DNA of 64,000 nucleotides, taken from Streptomyces sp. DT2A-34. GTDB lineage: Bacteria > Actinomycetota > Actinomycetes > Streptomycetales > Streptomycetaceae. The notes beneath the pieces were generated by a model. That model did no database searches. It was not told the origin of the DNA and worked only from the letters and a program-made list of their open reading frames with translations. The stretch covers positions 10,107,055-10,171,054 of the forward strand of contig NZ_JASTWJ010000001.1 of assembly GCF_030499515.1 (NCBI RefSeq), written 5' to 3'. Position numbers and translations under genes: made by a program. Of this stretch, positions 8,704 through 19,600 are shown one piece after another. How positions within the stretch are numbered: the first letter of the stretch is position 1; each line of letters begins with the position of its first letter.

Positions 8704-9037
8704 CGGCCACTCTCTTCAGCAGGTCGGGGTCGAAGCGTCCGGCGGGCGGGATCGGCGCACGGGCCAGTACCAGGTCCCGGTCGATGAGTTCGGCCGCCAG
8801 GACGCGCACCGCGGACACCGGCAACCGCAGCAGCGCCGCGGCCTCGACGACTGTCAGCGAACCGTCGTCCAGGGCGTCCAGCAGGGCGAGTTGGGCGGCG
8901 GGCAGATCGGCGGGGGCGGGTGTGCCGACGCCGGTGAGCACCGACAGCCGCTCCAGATGGGGCCGGCTGGGCCGGGCCACGCCGCCGGTCGACAGATACG
9001 CGGGAACCAGGGGGCGGCCGGCACGGCGGCCGGTCAT
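8675..9037 (-). CDS. cvnC: DUF742 protein (CvnC)
   Basis: A 120-residue DUF742 protein. It starts at the ATG at 9037, which overlaps the roadblock gene stop in an ATGA junction; the much longer open frame upstream is not used. It has the typical N-terminus RPLVPAYLSTGG, a winged-helix-like middle (about 40-95, LTVVEAAALLRLPVSAVRVL) and the C-terminal LLKRVADGL. DUF742 proteins occur almost only as the third component of conservons. They are thought to bridge the roadblock protein and the GTPase; the precise role is unknown. Confidence 0.88.
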   Translation of the reverse strand: MTGRRAGRPLVPAYLSTGGVARPSRPHLERLSVLTGVGTPAPADLPAAQLALLDALDDGSLTVVEAAALLRLPVSAVRVLAAELIDRDLVLARAPIPPAGRFDPDLLKRVADGLRALKHH

Positions 9038-9456
9038 GCCGGAGCGTCGCCGTCGGCACCTCGGGGCGCGGCGGCCATCGCCTTCTCGCCCAGCCGGGCC
9101 ACCTGCGAGTGCACCCGGTGCGCGAGCAGATCCAGGCGCACCTCCTCGTCCCCGTACGCGGCCACGCATGTGCCGTGGTCCGTCGGCACGATCAGTACGT
9201 AACCGTGGTCCGACTCGATGACGACCTGCCGCACCTCCGCCCGCTCCCGGTCGGCGAACGCGGCCGCCGCGGTACGGCACGCCCCCTGCACGGTGCTGGT
9301 GATCGCGGCCACCCGCTCGGCCGAGGGCCGGGTGAGCGCGTCCGTGTACCCGGTCACCAGTCCGTCCCGCGTGAGCAGCACGGCGGCCACCACGTGCGGC
9401 ACCTGCAGGATCGGTTCGAGCACCCACGCCGTGTCTCCCACATCGCGGCTGGTCAT
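9034..9456 (-). CDS. cvnB: Roadblock/LC7-domain protein (CvnB)
   Basis: A 140-residue roadblock/LC7 protein, covering the fold from about residue 8 (WVLEPILQVPHVVAAVL) to 125. Roadblock proteins act as regulators or scaffolds of small GTPases (MglB-like). It is the second gene of the conservon and is joined to cvnA and cvnC by ATGA overlaps on both sides, so near-equimolar expression is expected. The partner GTPase is CvnD. Confidence 0.9.
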   Translation of the reverse strand: MTSRDVGDTAWVLEPILQVPHVVAAVLLTRDGLVTGYTDALTRPSAERVAAITSTVQGACRTAAAAFADRERAEVRQVVIESDHGYVLIVPTDHGTCVAAYGDEEVRLDLLAHRVHSQVARLGEKAMAAAPRGADGDAPA

Positions 9457-10895
9457 CGAGCCGTTCCCCCTTCATGGTCGGTCTGATCGGTGTCGTTCGC
9501 CGCGGTTTCCGATACGGCGGTGGAGGTGTCGCCGGTGCGCTCGTCGGCCGCGGAGCGCGCGGCGGCGGTACCCGCCTGCAGCGCACCCAGCGCGGCGGCG
9601 GCCTGCTCCGGGCGGCGTACGGCAGGCGACGGCGCGGGCATGTCACTCGCCGCGGCGGCCACCCTCGTACGGCGCCGGCGCTGTGGCAGACCCCCGGTGT
9701 CGCGCGGGGCGTGATGCCCGGATACGGCACCGGAGGCGGCGGCGTCGTGTTCGGCCCCGTATCCGTGCGAGGTGCTGGACGCCTCGCCCCGTACGTCGAG
9801 GGACTCCGCGTCCCGGGCGGACGTGCGGGTGGAGCGTGGCGCGCTCGCCGCGGGCGGTCGCTCGTCGGGGTCGATACGGCTGAGCAGATGGCTGTCGACC
9901 CGCAGCACCGCCCGCACCCCGCCGTACGGCGAGGGCGACGACAGGTCCACGCTCAGGTCGAACTGCCGGGTCAGCTGCCCGATCGCGGCGAGCCCCATGC
10001 GCGGCGGATCGCCGAGTTCGGTGAGGAGAATCGGCTCGGAGCCCGCCACCAGCCGCTGAGCCCGGGCGCGTTCGTCCTGGGTCATGCCCAGACCCGCGTC
10101 GTCGACGGTGACGCAGGCGCCGTGATGCACATGCTCCAGGTTGACCACGACATCCGTGTCCGGCGCGGAGTGCCGCAGGGCGTTGTCGAGGAGTTCGGCG
10201 ACGATGATCGCGACCGGCTCCACGGTGTGCGACACCAGCCCGGTCCCGGCCGTCAGGTGATTGTGGACCCGGACCCGGTGGTAGCCCGCGAGCCGGGCCT
10301 GGCCGCCGGTCACCGCGTCCACCAGATGCGACTCCTCGCGGGCCAGTCCGACCCAGGCTCCGCACACCACGGCGGCGACCTGCGCCCGCCGCAGCGACTG
10401 CTCGTTCTCGTGGTCCAGTTGGAACAGTGTCTGCGTCAACTCCGGGTCGTCGTACTTCTGTTGGAGCCCGCGCAACGCGTCCTGCAGCCGGTACAGGCCC
10501 GCCTGGATCTCGCGCGTCGCCCCGCGCATGCCGGCCTGTGCGGCCGCGTCGATCCGGGTGCGCTGCGCGGCCAGCTCGGTGTGCAGCCCGGCCAGCACCT
10601 GCTCCAGCGCGCGGCCCAGCGGTGCCCCCGCCGTCTGCGGACGCAGCGGACCCGGCACGGCGACATGCGGATGTGCCGGCTGCCGGGCGGCGGCCGGGAC
10701 GCGTCGCGCCGCGAGATGCTCGACCTCGGCCGTGAACACCTCGGCCGCGCCCTTGAGTTGGCGTCTTAACGCGGCGATCTCGGCATGCTGCCTGGCCTGT
10801 TGCCGCTGTGCGCGCAGCAGCCCGCCGCCCAGGGCGAGCGCGGACAGGATGCCGACGGTGAGACCGCCGGTCGCCAGGTCCGGTATTTCGATCAT
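9453..10895 (-). CDS. cvnA: Conservon sensor kinase-like ATPase (CvnA)
   Basis: A membrane-anchored histidine-kinase-like protein of about 480 residues. A single hydrophobic segment (about residues 9-27) is followed by a coiled-coil-rich region (about 28-190), a nitrate/sulfonate-kinase-like dimerisation region and a GHKL ATPase domain with an N-box (ELLDNALRHS) and a G1-type DDAGLGM motif. The C-terminal 120 residues are disordered and Pro/Ala/Arg-rich. I chose the ATG at 10895 (MIEIPDL), which gives the usual short N-terminus; an upstream in-frame start at 11006 adds 37 residues with no domain. It is the first gene of the conservon. No cognate response regulator is adjacent, as is normal for conservons. 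Confidence 0.85.
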   Translation of the reverse strand: MIEIPDLATGGLTVGILSALALGGGLLRAQRQQARQHAEIAALRRQLKGAAEVFTAEVEHLAARRVPAAARQPAHPHVAVPGPLRPQTAGAPLGRALEQVLAGLHTELAAQRTRIDAAAQAGMRGATREIQAGLYRLQDALRGLQQKYDDPELTQTLFQLDHENEQSLRRAQVAAVVCGAWVGLAREESHLVDAVTGGQARLAGYHRVRVHNHLTAGTGLVSHTVEPVAIIVAELLDNALRHSAPDTDVVVNLEHVHHGACVTVDDAGLGMTQDERARAQRLVAGSEPILLTELGDPPRMGLAAIGQLTRQFDLSVDLSSPSPYGGVRAVLRVDSHLLSRIDPDERPPAASAPRSTRTSARDAESLDVRGEASSTSHGYGAEHDAAASGAVSGHHAPRDTGGLPQRRRRTRVAAAASDMPAPSPAVRRPEQAAAALGALQAGTAAARSAADERTGDTSTAVSETAANDTDQTDHEGGTAR

Positions 10896-11189
10896 CGAGT
10901 CGGTTCCCAGGGGGTCGGGTCGGGGGCAGTCGGGCAGGGCTGTTTCCGAGGCCTTGCGGCGAGGCGCTCGGAGCACAGTACACACCGTCATCGACCGATC
11001 TCGCACGGTCGATCGATACTTCGCTTCGAAAGTGCCGGGACTCTGATCGCTTCTGCATCGACTGTCTCAATTGCCATACAACCTACGGGAGTTGGCGCGG
11101 ATGCCGGACTCCTGCGGGGTCGGGTGTGTGCCCGTTCGGGCGGCGGGTACTCGGCGAGGCCAGGAACGACAACGCCGGAGGAGGCCAGA

Positions 11190-11426
11190 ATGACCAGTGG
11201 CACGGAAGCCGGCCACGCAACCGGTACGCCGGACAAGGACTACAACCTGATCTGGTACGTGGAGGCATGCCTGAGCAACGCGCTGCGCCTGGAGAGCTAC
11301 ATCGAGGACGCGGAGCGCGGCAAGGACACCGAGGTGGCCGACCTGTTCCGCAAGGCTCAGGCGGACAGCCGCAAGGGCGCCGAACTGGGCAAGACGCTGC
11401 TGCGCAGGCGGCTGAACGGCGGCTGA
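11190..11426 (+). CDS. Small helical conserved hypothetical protein
   Basis: A 78-residue, highly charged and largely helical protein (YIEDAERGKDTEVADLFRKAQ) of unknown function. A perfect GGAGGAGG ribosome binding site at about 11177-11184 precedes the ATG at 11190, so the start is well supported, and a hairpin terminator follows at 11458-11488. It stands alone between the conservon and the lipid assembly line, divergent from cvnA. I recall similar small proteins as conserved hypotheticals in Streptomyces, but give no function. Confidence 0.75.
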   Translation: MTSGTEAGHATGTPDKDYNLIWYVEACLSNALRLESYIEDAERGKDTEVADLFRKAQADSRKGAELGKTLLRRRLNGG

Positions 11427-11457
11427 CCAAGCCCTCTCCCAGGCCCTCCCGCAGGGG

Positions 11458-11488
11458 CCCGGACACCGACGAAGCGGAGGTGTCCGGG
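11458..11488 (+). terminator. Rho-independent-like terminator
   Basis: CCCGGACACC (11458-11467) pairs perfectly with GGTGTCCGGG (11479-11488) around an 11-base loop, followed by CTTTCG. It sits 32 bp after the stop of the small protein gene. Confidence 0.75.
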
Positions 11489-11572
11489 CTTTCGTCTGCG
11501 GCGGGCGCGGTGGCGGACCCGTGGCGGTTCGTCACCTCTTCAACCACCTGTTGGACACATAGGGTTTACTTT

Positions 11573-11595
11573 CGTTCGGCTCGTCGGACCGAACG
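11573..11595. promoter_or_regulatory. Inverted repeat, candidate operator before the lipid cluster
   Basis: CGTTCGG at 11573-11579 and CCGAACG at 11589-11595 form a 7-bp inverted repeat with 9-bp spacing, about 200 bp upstream of the FAAL start within the likely promoter zone. A further GCCGAACG lies at about 11626. The binding protein is unknown. Confidence 0.35.
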
Positions 11596-11800
11596 GGCTT
11601 GCTAAGGTGCTACTCGCCGGTAGGAAGCCGAACGGGGGGCGCGAGGAGTAGGCGGACCAGCGCCACAGCTCCTCGGCGGGTTGTCGAGACGGAAGGCCTG
11701 GCAAGGGGGCCGGGCCGACCGGGGCGTCTGCGCGTTGTCATCACGCGCCCCTCGAACTCCAGTTCCTCACCCATCGATCCAGACAGGTGTGACTCGCCAC

Positions 11801-13567
11801 ATGGTTCGTTCCCTGGTCGATCTGCTGACCACGCACGCCTCGCACCATCCCGACCGGACCGCCTTCCGGTACCTCGTCACCGGCGACCACGACGGTGAGA
11901 TCCAGGAGATCTCGTACGGCCGTCTCGCCGAACGGTCCCGGGCCGTCGCGGCCTGGCTGCAGGAGCGGGGACTGACCGGCAGCCGCGCCATGCTGCTCTA
12001 CCCGCCCGGCCCGGAGTTCATCTGCGGCTACCTCGGCTGCCTCGCGGCCGGCGTCGTCGCCGTACCGGGCGTCCCGCCGCAGGGCCGCGCGCAGAACCAC
12101 CGCGCCCTGACCCGGATGAAGCGGCTCATCGCCGACGCCGATGCCAAGGTGATCCTGGGCGGCCGCGAGGTGATCACGGCCCTGTCCGGCATGGTGGAAC
12201 ACCTGCCCGACCTCGCCGACATCACCCTCGTCGTCACCGAGGACATCCCCGACGAGGCGGCCGCCTCCTGGCGCGAGCCGGACCTCACCGCCGACTCGGT
12301 GGCATTCCTCCAGTACACGTCCGGCTCCACCTCCGCCCCGCGCGCCGTGATGGTCACCCACGGAAACCTGCTGGCCAACGAGCGGGTCATCACCGAGCGC
12401 ATGGGCCACACGCCGGACACCATCGCGGAGTACGGCCACGAGATGTTCGTCAGCTGGCTGCCCGTGTACCACGACATGGGTCTCATAGGCCCCGTCCTCA
12501 ACACGGTCTACCTGGGCGTGACCGCCACCCTCTTCTCCCCGCTGCACTTCCTCCAGCAGCCCCGGCGCTGGCTGACCGCGATCGACCGTTACCGCCCGCA
12601 CACCAGCGGCGGCCCCAACTTCGCCTACGAGCTCTGTCTCAAGCACGCCGGGCCCGAACTCCTCGACGGACTGGACCTCAGCAGCTGGAAGGTCGCTTTC
12701 AACGGCGCCGAACCGGTCCGGGCCGCCACACTGCGTCGCTTCACCGACACCTTCGCCCCCGCCGGCTTCCGTGGCGAGGCCCTCTACCCCTGCTACGGCC
12801 TGGCCGAGGCCACCCTGATGGTCACCGGCAGCACGGTCACCGCCCCGCCCGCCGTGCTCCAGGCCTCCGAAACGGGCCCGCACTCCGGCCAGGCCGACGC
12901 CGCGGCCGTCGGCTGCGGACGCCCCGGCCCCGACGTCACCGTCGCCATCGCCGACCCCGAACGGCACGAGGAACTGCCCGACGGCGAGGTCGGCGAGATC
13001 TGGGTGCGCGGCGCGAGCGTCGCCAAGGGCTACTGGCGCAACGCCCTCGCCACCCGTGAGACCTTCCGCGCCGCCCTGACCGGCCACGACGGCCGCTTCC
13101 TGCGCACCGGCGACCTCGGATTCCTGCGCGACGGCGAGCTGTTCGTCACCGGCCGCCTGAAGGACCTCATCGTCATCGACGGACGCAACCACTACCCGCA
13201 GGGCCTGGAGCTGACGGCTGAGATGGCCCACCCGGCCCTGCGCCCCGGCTGCACCGCCGCGTTCTCCGTCGAGGCAGGAGACGTCGGCGCGGGAGACGCG
13301 GGGGCCGGTTCGGGTGCGGGCGCGGACGGCGAGCAGCCCGTCGTCGTCGCCGAGATCGCCCCCGACTCGGCAGGCGAGGCGGAGAAGATCACCGACGTCG
13401 TCCGCAGCGCGATCGGCGAGGCCCACGGCCTGTCGGTGCGCGACGTCGTCCTGGTCCGGCCGGGCACCATCCCCAAGACGTCCAGCGGCAAGATCCAGCG
13501 CCACGCCTCCCGGGCGGCCTACCTGGGCGGCACCCTCGCCGTGATCGACGCGCCCGCCCTGAGCTGA
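11801..13567 (+). CDS. Fatty acyl-AMP ligase (FAAL)
   Basis: A 588-residue adenylate-forming enzyme. It has the P-loop-like motif YTSGSTSAPRAV (about residues 170-181), the FAAL feature SWLPVYHDMGLIG, the A5-like YGLAEATL, the A7 motif LRTGDLGFL and the C-terminal Lys in KTSSGKIQR. FAALs activate a long-chain fatty acid as acyl-AMP and pass it to an ACP instead of CoA. The next gene starts with an ACP, so it almost certainly loads that assembly line. The C-terminal subdomain contains a low-complexity Gly/Ala insert (about 490-505). The ATG at 11801 gives the conserved N-terminus (LVDLLTTHA); the ribosome binding site is weak. Gap to the PKS gene is 64 bp, so they are probably co-transcribed. 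Confidence 0.92.
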   Translation: MVRSLVDLLTTHASHHPDRTAFRYLVTGDHDGEIQEISYGRLAERSRAVAAWLQERGLTGSRAMLLYPPGPEFICGYLGCLAAGVVAVPGVPPQGRAQNHRALTRMKRLIADADAKVILGGREVITALSGMVEHLPDLADITLVVTEDIPDEAAASWREPDLTADSVAFLQYTSGSTSAPRAVMVTHGNLLANERVITERMGHTPDTIAEYGHEMFVSWLPVYHDMGLIGPVLNTVYLGVTATLFSPLHFLQQPRRWLTAIDRYRPHTSGGPNFAYELCLKHAGPELLDGLDLSSWKVAFNGAEPVRAATLRRFTDTFAPAGFRGEALYPCYGLAEATLMVTGSTVTAPPAVLQASETGPHSGQADAAAVGCGRPGPDVTVAIADPERHEELPDGEVGEIWVRGASVAKGYWRNALATRETFRAALTGHDGRFLRTGDLGFLRDGELFVTGRLKDLIVIDGRNHYPQGLELTAEMAHPALRPGCTAAFSVEAGDVGAGDAGAGSGAGADGEQPVVVAEIAPDSAGEAEKITDVVRSAIGEAHGLSVRDVVLVRPGTIPKTSSGKIQRHASRAAYLGGTLAVIDAPALS

Positions 13568-13631
13568 CCCCGCCCGCTCCACCGTCGTACGGCCTCACCT
13601 CTTGCCCGAATCCACGAGGACACCTGTCTCC

Positions 13632-16600
13632 ATGCCTGCTCACGAGTCCCCCAAGCAGTCCGCCGAGCCGTCCCTCACGACACCGCGGGACGTGCGGGCC
13701 TGGCTGGAGTCGGCCGTCGCCGAGGCGGCCGGGCTCGACCCGACGGCCGTCGACCCGCACCGGCCTATCGCCGAACTCGCACTGGGGTCACGGCAGTTGG
13801 TGACACTCGCCGCCGAGCTGTCGGCGCTGACCGGCCGGGCCCTGGACCCGTCCCTCGTCTTCAACCACCCGACCGTCGCGGCGCTCGCCGAGGCGGTGTT
13901 CGACGAGGGGGTCTTCGGTGAGGCGGTCCTCGGCGAGGCGCCCGCTCGTACCCCGGCAGCGGTCCCGGCTCCGCACGGCACGCCCACCCGGGCCGACGAC
14001 GACATCGCGATCATCTCCATGGCCTGCCGCTTCCCGGGCGGCGCCGACGACCCCGAGGCGCTGTGGCGGCTGCTGGCGGCCGGCGAGGACGTCATCACCG
14101 AGGTGCCGGCGGGCCGTTGGGACACACAAGGTCTGCACGATCCCGACCCGGAGGCCACCGGCAAGGCCTACTCCCTGCGCGGCGGCTACCTCTCCGGCAT
14201 CGACCGCTTCGACGCGAGCTTCTTCGGGATCTCGCCGCGCGAGGCGGCGGCCATGGACCCCCAGCAACGGCTGCTCCTGCAGACAGCCTGGGAGACGACC
14301 GAACGCGCCGGGATCGTTCCGGACACGCTGAACGGCAGCTCCACCGGCGTCTACGTCGGCCTGTACGACAGCGGATACCTGGCCTCGGCCGCCCTGGACC
14401 AGCTCGACGGGCACGTCGGCACCGGCTCGGCGAGCAGCGTGGCGTCCGGCCGTATCGCCTACACCCTCGGCCTTCAGGGCCCGGCGGTCACCGTCGACAC
14501 CGCCTGTTCGTCCTCCCTGGTCGCCCTGCACTTGGCCGCACGAGCACTGGCGGGCGGTGAGTGCGACCTCGCGCTGGCGGGCGGCGCGACGCTGCTGGTG
14601 ACGCCGCGTGGACACGTCGAGTTCAGCAGACTGCGCGGGCTGTCGCCGTCCGGGCGGTGCAGCCCGTTCTCGGCCGACGCGGACGGCGTGGTGTGGGCCG
14701 AGGGCTGCGGCATGGTGCTGCTGAAGCGGCTGGCGGACGCACGCCGCGACGGTGACCGGATCCTCGCGGTCGTCAAGGGGTCGGCGATCAATCAGGACGG
14801 CCGCAGCCAGGGCCTCAGCGCCCCCAACGGCCCTGCCCAGGAATGGGCGTTGCGCGCCGCCCTCGCCGCCGCCGGGCTCCGGCCGCACGACCTGGACCAC
14901 ATCGAGGCGCATGGCACCGGCACCCGGCTCGGTGATCCCATCGAGGGGCGAGCCCTGGCCGCCGTCTTCGGCCCCGACCGTCCCGCCGACCGCCCCCTCG
15001 GCGTGGGCTCGCTGAAGTCCAACCTCGGCCACACCCAGGCCGCCGCGGGCATCGCCGGCGTCATCAAGACCGTCCTGGCCCTGTGCCATGAACGGATACC
15101 GGCGTCCCTGCACGCCGACACCCCGACCGAGCACATCGACTGGGCACACAGCGGTCTGCGTGTACTGGCCGAGGCTCAGGCCTGGCCACGGGACCCCGAG
15201 CGGGTGCGGCGCGCCGGAGTGAGCGCGTTCGGGATCAGCGGCACGAACGCCCATGTGGTGCTGGAGGAAGCTCCCGAGGAGCAGACACAGTCGCCCGGCG
15301 ACCTCCCGGGTGTGACCCTCTTCCCGCTCTCCGCCCGCACCCTGCCCGCACTTCGGGCACAGGCCGGCCGACTCCTCGAAACCCTTGAGCGACAGCCCGA
15401 GTTGCCGCTCACCGCCGTGGCGGCGACCCTGGTCCACCACCGCACCCACTTCGAGCACCGAGCCGTCGTCCGGGCGAGCGACCGCGCCCAACTGCTCACC
15501 GCCCTGCGCGCACTCACCGAGACCCGACCCGACGCCGACGCCGTCACGGACCTGATCGCCAGCCCCCAACAGGCGGTAGCCACAGGCAAGTTGGCGTTCG
15601 TCTTCCCCGGGCAAGGAGCCCAGTGGGCCGGCATGGCGCGCGATCTGCTCGACCGGGACCCGGTGTTCGCCGACGAGCTCGACCGCTGCGACGCCGCCCT
15701 GCGCCCGTTCACCGACTGGTCCGTGACATCCGTCCTGCGCGGCGACCCCGGCGCCCCTGCCCTGGACCGCGTCGACGTCGTCCAGCCGGTGCTCTTCGCC
15801 GTGATGGTGTCGCTCGCCGCCGTATGGCGCGCTCGCGGCATCCGGCCGGACGCCGTCGTCGGACACAGCCAGGGCGAGGTCGCCGCCGCCTGCGTCGCCG
15901 GGGCGCTCAGCCTCAACGACGCGGCAGCGGTGGTCGCCCTGCGCAGCCAGGCCCTGACCGCACTGTCCGGCACCGGCACGATGGCCGTCGTCGCCCTGCC
16001 GCACACCGAGGTCGAGGCCCGACTCGCCGACCACGGCGGCCGGATCGGTGTCGCCGCCGTCAACAGCGGCCGCTCGACGGTGATCGCGGGCGACGTGGAG
16101 GCGGTGGAAGTCCTGCTCGCCGAACTCGACCGACAGCAGGTCTTCGCCCGCCGCCTCGACGTCGACTACGCCTCCCACAGCGCCCGGGTCGAGCCCGTCC
16201 GCGCCACGATCCTCGACGAACTCGACGGAGTCACCACCCACCCCACCTCCGTCGCCTGGTACTCCACGGTCACGGCCGAGCCGGTCACCGAGGAACTCGA
16301 AGCCGACTACTGGTACACCAACCTGCGCGAACCCGTCCGCTTCGCACCCACCGTCGAGCGCATGACCGCCGACGGCTACCGCTACTTCGTGGAACTCGGC
16401 CCGCACCCCTCTCTCCTCACCGCCCTGCACACCATCGACGAGGACCTGGTCGCGATCGGATCCCTCCGCCGTGACGAGGACGGCCCCGCCTGCCTGGACC
16501 GCGCCGCAGCCGAACTCCACGTCCACGGACGGAAGATCGACTGGCACCGCCTGGTCCCGCGCACCACCCCCGCGGACCTGCCGACCTACGCCTGGGACGC

Positions 16601-19600
16601 ACAACGCCACTGGATCGAGCCCGCCGCCTCCGCCACCGCCCCCGGCTTCTTCGACCACGCTGCCCACCCGTTGCTCGGCATCCAGCTCCAGTCGGCGGAC
16701 GAGACCCGCTGGACCTTCCGCAACGAGTGGTCCCCGGCCACCGCCGACTGGCTGCCCGACCACACCGTCTTCGGCCGGACCGTAGTCTCGGGCACCACCC
16801 TGATGGAACTCTGCCGCGCCGCCCTCGCCGTGGCCCGCCCGGACACCCCGGCCGACGTCACCGACCTGCTCCTCCTGGCCCCCCTCACCCTGCCCGGCAC
16901 CGGCACGGTCGAAGTGTCCGTAGAGGTGGTGACCGCCGGGACCGTCGCCGAGATCACGGTCCACAGCCGCCCCCGCGGCCAGGAGCCTGCGGACTGGACC
17001 CTGCACGCCACCGCGTCCGCCGCCGAGTCGAGTACCCTGCCGGCCGATCGGCCTCCGATGTGGCCCGAGCCGGCCGAACCGGCCTGGGACGAGGGCACCT
17101 ACGATCGCCTGACCGGACTCGGCCTCGGCTACGGCCCCGCCTTCCAGGGCGTACGACAGGCCGCCGCGACCGGCGACGCAACCGTGCTGGCCCGCCTCTC
17201 CCTGCCGCCCATGGCCCGCGACACGGCCGACCCCTACCCGGTGCACCCGGCGCTCCTGGACGCCGCCCTCCACGTGGCCGCCGCCCTCGACTCCGGCGAC
17301 CGGCGGGTCCTGCTGCCGGTCGCGGTGGCCCGTTGTGTCCTGCCGCCCGGCGGCGCGACGGACCTGACCGCGTGCGTACGGCGAACCGGCGGCTCCGGCA
17401 TGGACCTCACCCTGGACGTCAGCCTGTGGGACACCGACGGTTTCCCGGCGGGGCGCCTGGAGGGCGTACGCCTGCGGGCCGCGAACCCGGCCGACCTGAG
17501 CAGCGGCTCGCGGAACGGCCGACACCTGTACGAGATGGCGTGGACGGCCGTACCGGAGGAGCCGGCCGGGACACCCGGCTCAGTGTGGGCCGTGTACGGC
17601 GACCCGTCCGACCCCGCAGTGGCGGCGGCCCAGCGCGACCTGCGCGCGGCGGGCGTCCAGGTCGCCGACGAGGGCGCCGACATCGTCGTACGATTCTGGC
17701 CAATGACGGCGACTGACGCCGAACCAGCCGCCACCGCCCACGAGTTGGCGACCACGGCCCTGGCTGAACTGCGGGCGCTGATCTCCCTCCCACCCGACAA
17801 GGCGCCCACCCGCACCATCTGGGTTACGCGCGGTGCGATCGCAGCCGCTGAGGGGGACGCCGTCGCGGGCCTCGCCCAGTCGGTGTTGTGGGGTCTGGTG
17901 CGCAGCGCCCGCACCGAACACCCGGACCTCGGACTGACACTGCTCGACCTAGACCTAGAGCTAGGCCTTGGCCTCGACGGTGGCGGCGACGAGCCGCCAC
18001 TGCTCTCCGCCCTCACCCACGCCGACGAGCCGGAACTCGCCCTACGGGGCGGCGAGTTGCTCGCCCCGCGCCTGATACGGGCCCGCCCAGCACCACCCGA
18101 CCGCCCCGCCCCGATCCCCACCGACGGCACCGTGCTGATCACCGGCGGACTCGGCGCGGTAGGCCGCAACATCGCCCGTCTGCTCGCCGAGAACGGCGTC
18201 CCGCGCCTGCTGCTGACCTCCCGTCAGGGCGCCGAAGACCCCCGCGCGTCCGAAGTCACCGGCGAGCTGACAGCGCTGGGCGCCGAAGTCGAGGTCGCAG
18301 CGTGCGACGTCGCGGACGCGGCCGCGGTGGCGGACGTACTGGCCCGTATCGGCGACGACTCGCCCCTGCGCGGCGTCGTCCACTGCGCCGGAGTCCTCGC
18401 CGACGGCGTGGTCGCCGAGCTGACCCCCGAACGCCTCGCGCAGGTGCTGCGCCCCAAGGTCGACGGCGCCGTCCACCTGCACCGGCTCACCGCCGACCGC
18501 CCGCTCGACCTCTTCCTGCTGGTCTCCTCGGCCGCGGGAGTCGTCGGCAACGCGGGCCAGGCCAACTACGCGGCCGCCAACGTCTTCCTCGACCAACTCG
18601 CCCACCACCGACGCGCCTTGGGGCTGCAGGGCCTGTCCGTGTCCTTCGGCGCCTGGGCGGGGGAGGGGCTGGCCGCCGACCACGCCGACCTGGAGCGGAT
18701 GGCCCGCCTCGGCCACCGCGCCCTCACCCCGGACCAGGGCCGCGAGCTGACCGAGCTGTCCCTGCGGCGCGACACCGCGCACCTGGTCGCCTGGCCTCTG
18801 GACCTGCCCCGGTTGCGAGCCGCCGCACCGGCGGGCGCACTGTGGCGTTCCCTGCTCCCCGCGCCTCGCCCCGACCGGGCCGGCAGCCACACTTTGGCGG
18901 ACCGGCTGTCCCGGCTGCCGGAGCCCGAACGCGCCGCACGCGTCCTCGCCCTCGTCCGCGAGGAGGCCGCCCATGCGCTCGGCCTGCGCTCGACCGAATC
19001 CGTCCGCCCCGACCAGCCGCTGCGCGACCTCGGCATGGACTCGGTGACGGCGGTCGACCTGCGCAACCGCATCAGCACCCGCATCGGCGCCAAACTCCCC
19101 GCCACTCTCCTCTTCGACCACCCCACGCCCACCCGCCTCGCCGAGTACCTGCTGGCCGGTGCCCTGGCGGCAACAGGACGGACGAGTCACCAGGCCTCGC
19201 CCACGCCCACGCCCGCACGTCAGTCGGACGAGGCGGTGGCCCTCGTCGCCATGGCATGCCGTCTGCCCGGCGGAGTGAGGGACCCCGAGGGGCTGTGGCG
19301 GCTGGTCGAGGAGGGGCGGGACGCCGTCGGACCGTTCCCCGCGCGGCGGTGGGACGTGGAGTCGCTGTACGACCCCGACCCGGACGCCGTCGGCAAGTCC
19401 TACGCCCGCGAGGGCGGCTTCCTCGACGACATCGAGTCCTTCGACGCGGGCTTCTTCGGCATCACCCCGAAGGAGGCGGCGGCCATGGACCCGCAGCAGC
19501 GACTGCTGCTGGAGACGGCCTGGGAGTCGCTGGAGCGCGCCGGAATCGTGCCCGGCGATCTGACGGGCAGCACCACCGGCGGCGTGTACGTCGGGATGTT

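Larger units (their letters stand above)
11427..11800. other. Intergenic region before the FAAL gene
   Basis: About 370 bp. It holds the terminator at 11458-11488, a less GC-rich patch at 11540-11610 that is a plausible promoter zone, and the inverted repeat CGTTCGG-N9-CCGAACG at 11573-11595. No credible gene is seen; an in-frame extension of the FAAL gene to 11681 lacks homology. Confidence 0.5.

Noticed and set aside
9038..9730. N-terminal extension of the DUF742 frame
   Set aside because: It runs out of frame through the roadblock and kinase genes; the ATG at 9037 fits the family.
13788..17525. Very long minus-strand open frame (1245 codons) opposite the PKS gene
   Set aside because: Mirror of high-GC codon bias; composition is Gly/Val/Ala/Arg-rich without motifs, and the plus strand has an unambiguous PKS. 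The same applies to minus 22854-27782 and 18042-20267 and plus 2189-3646.
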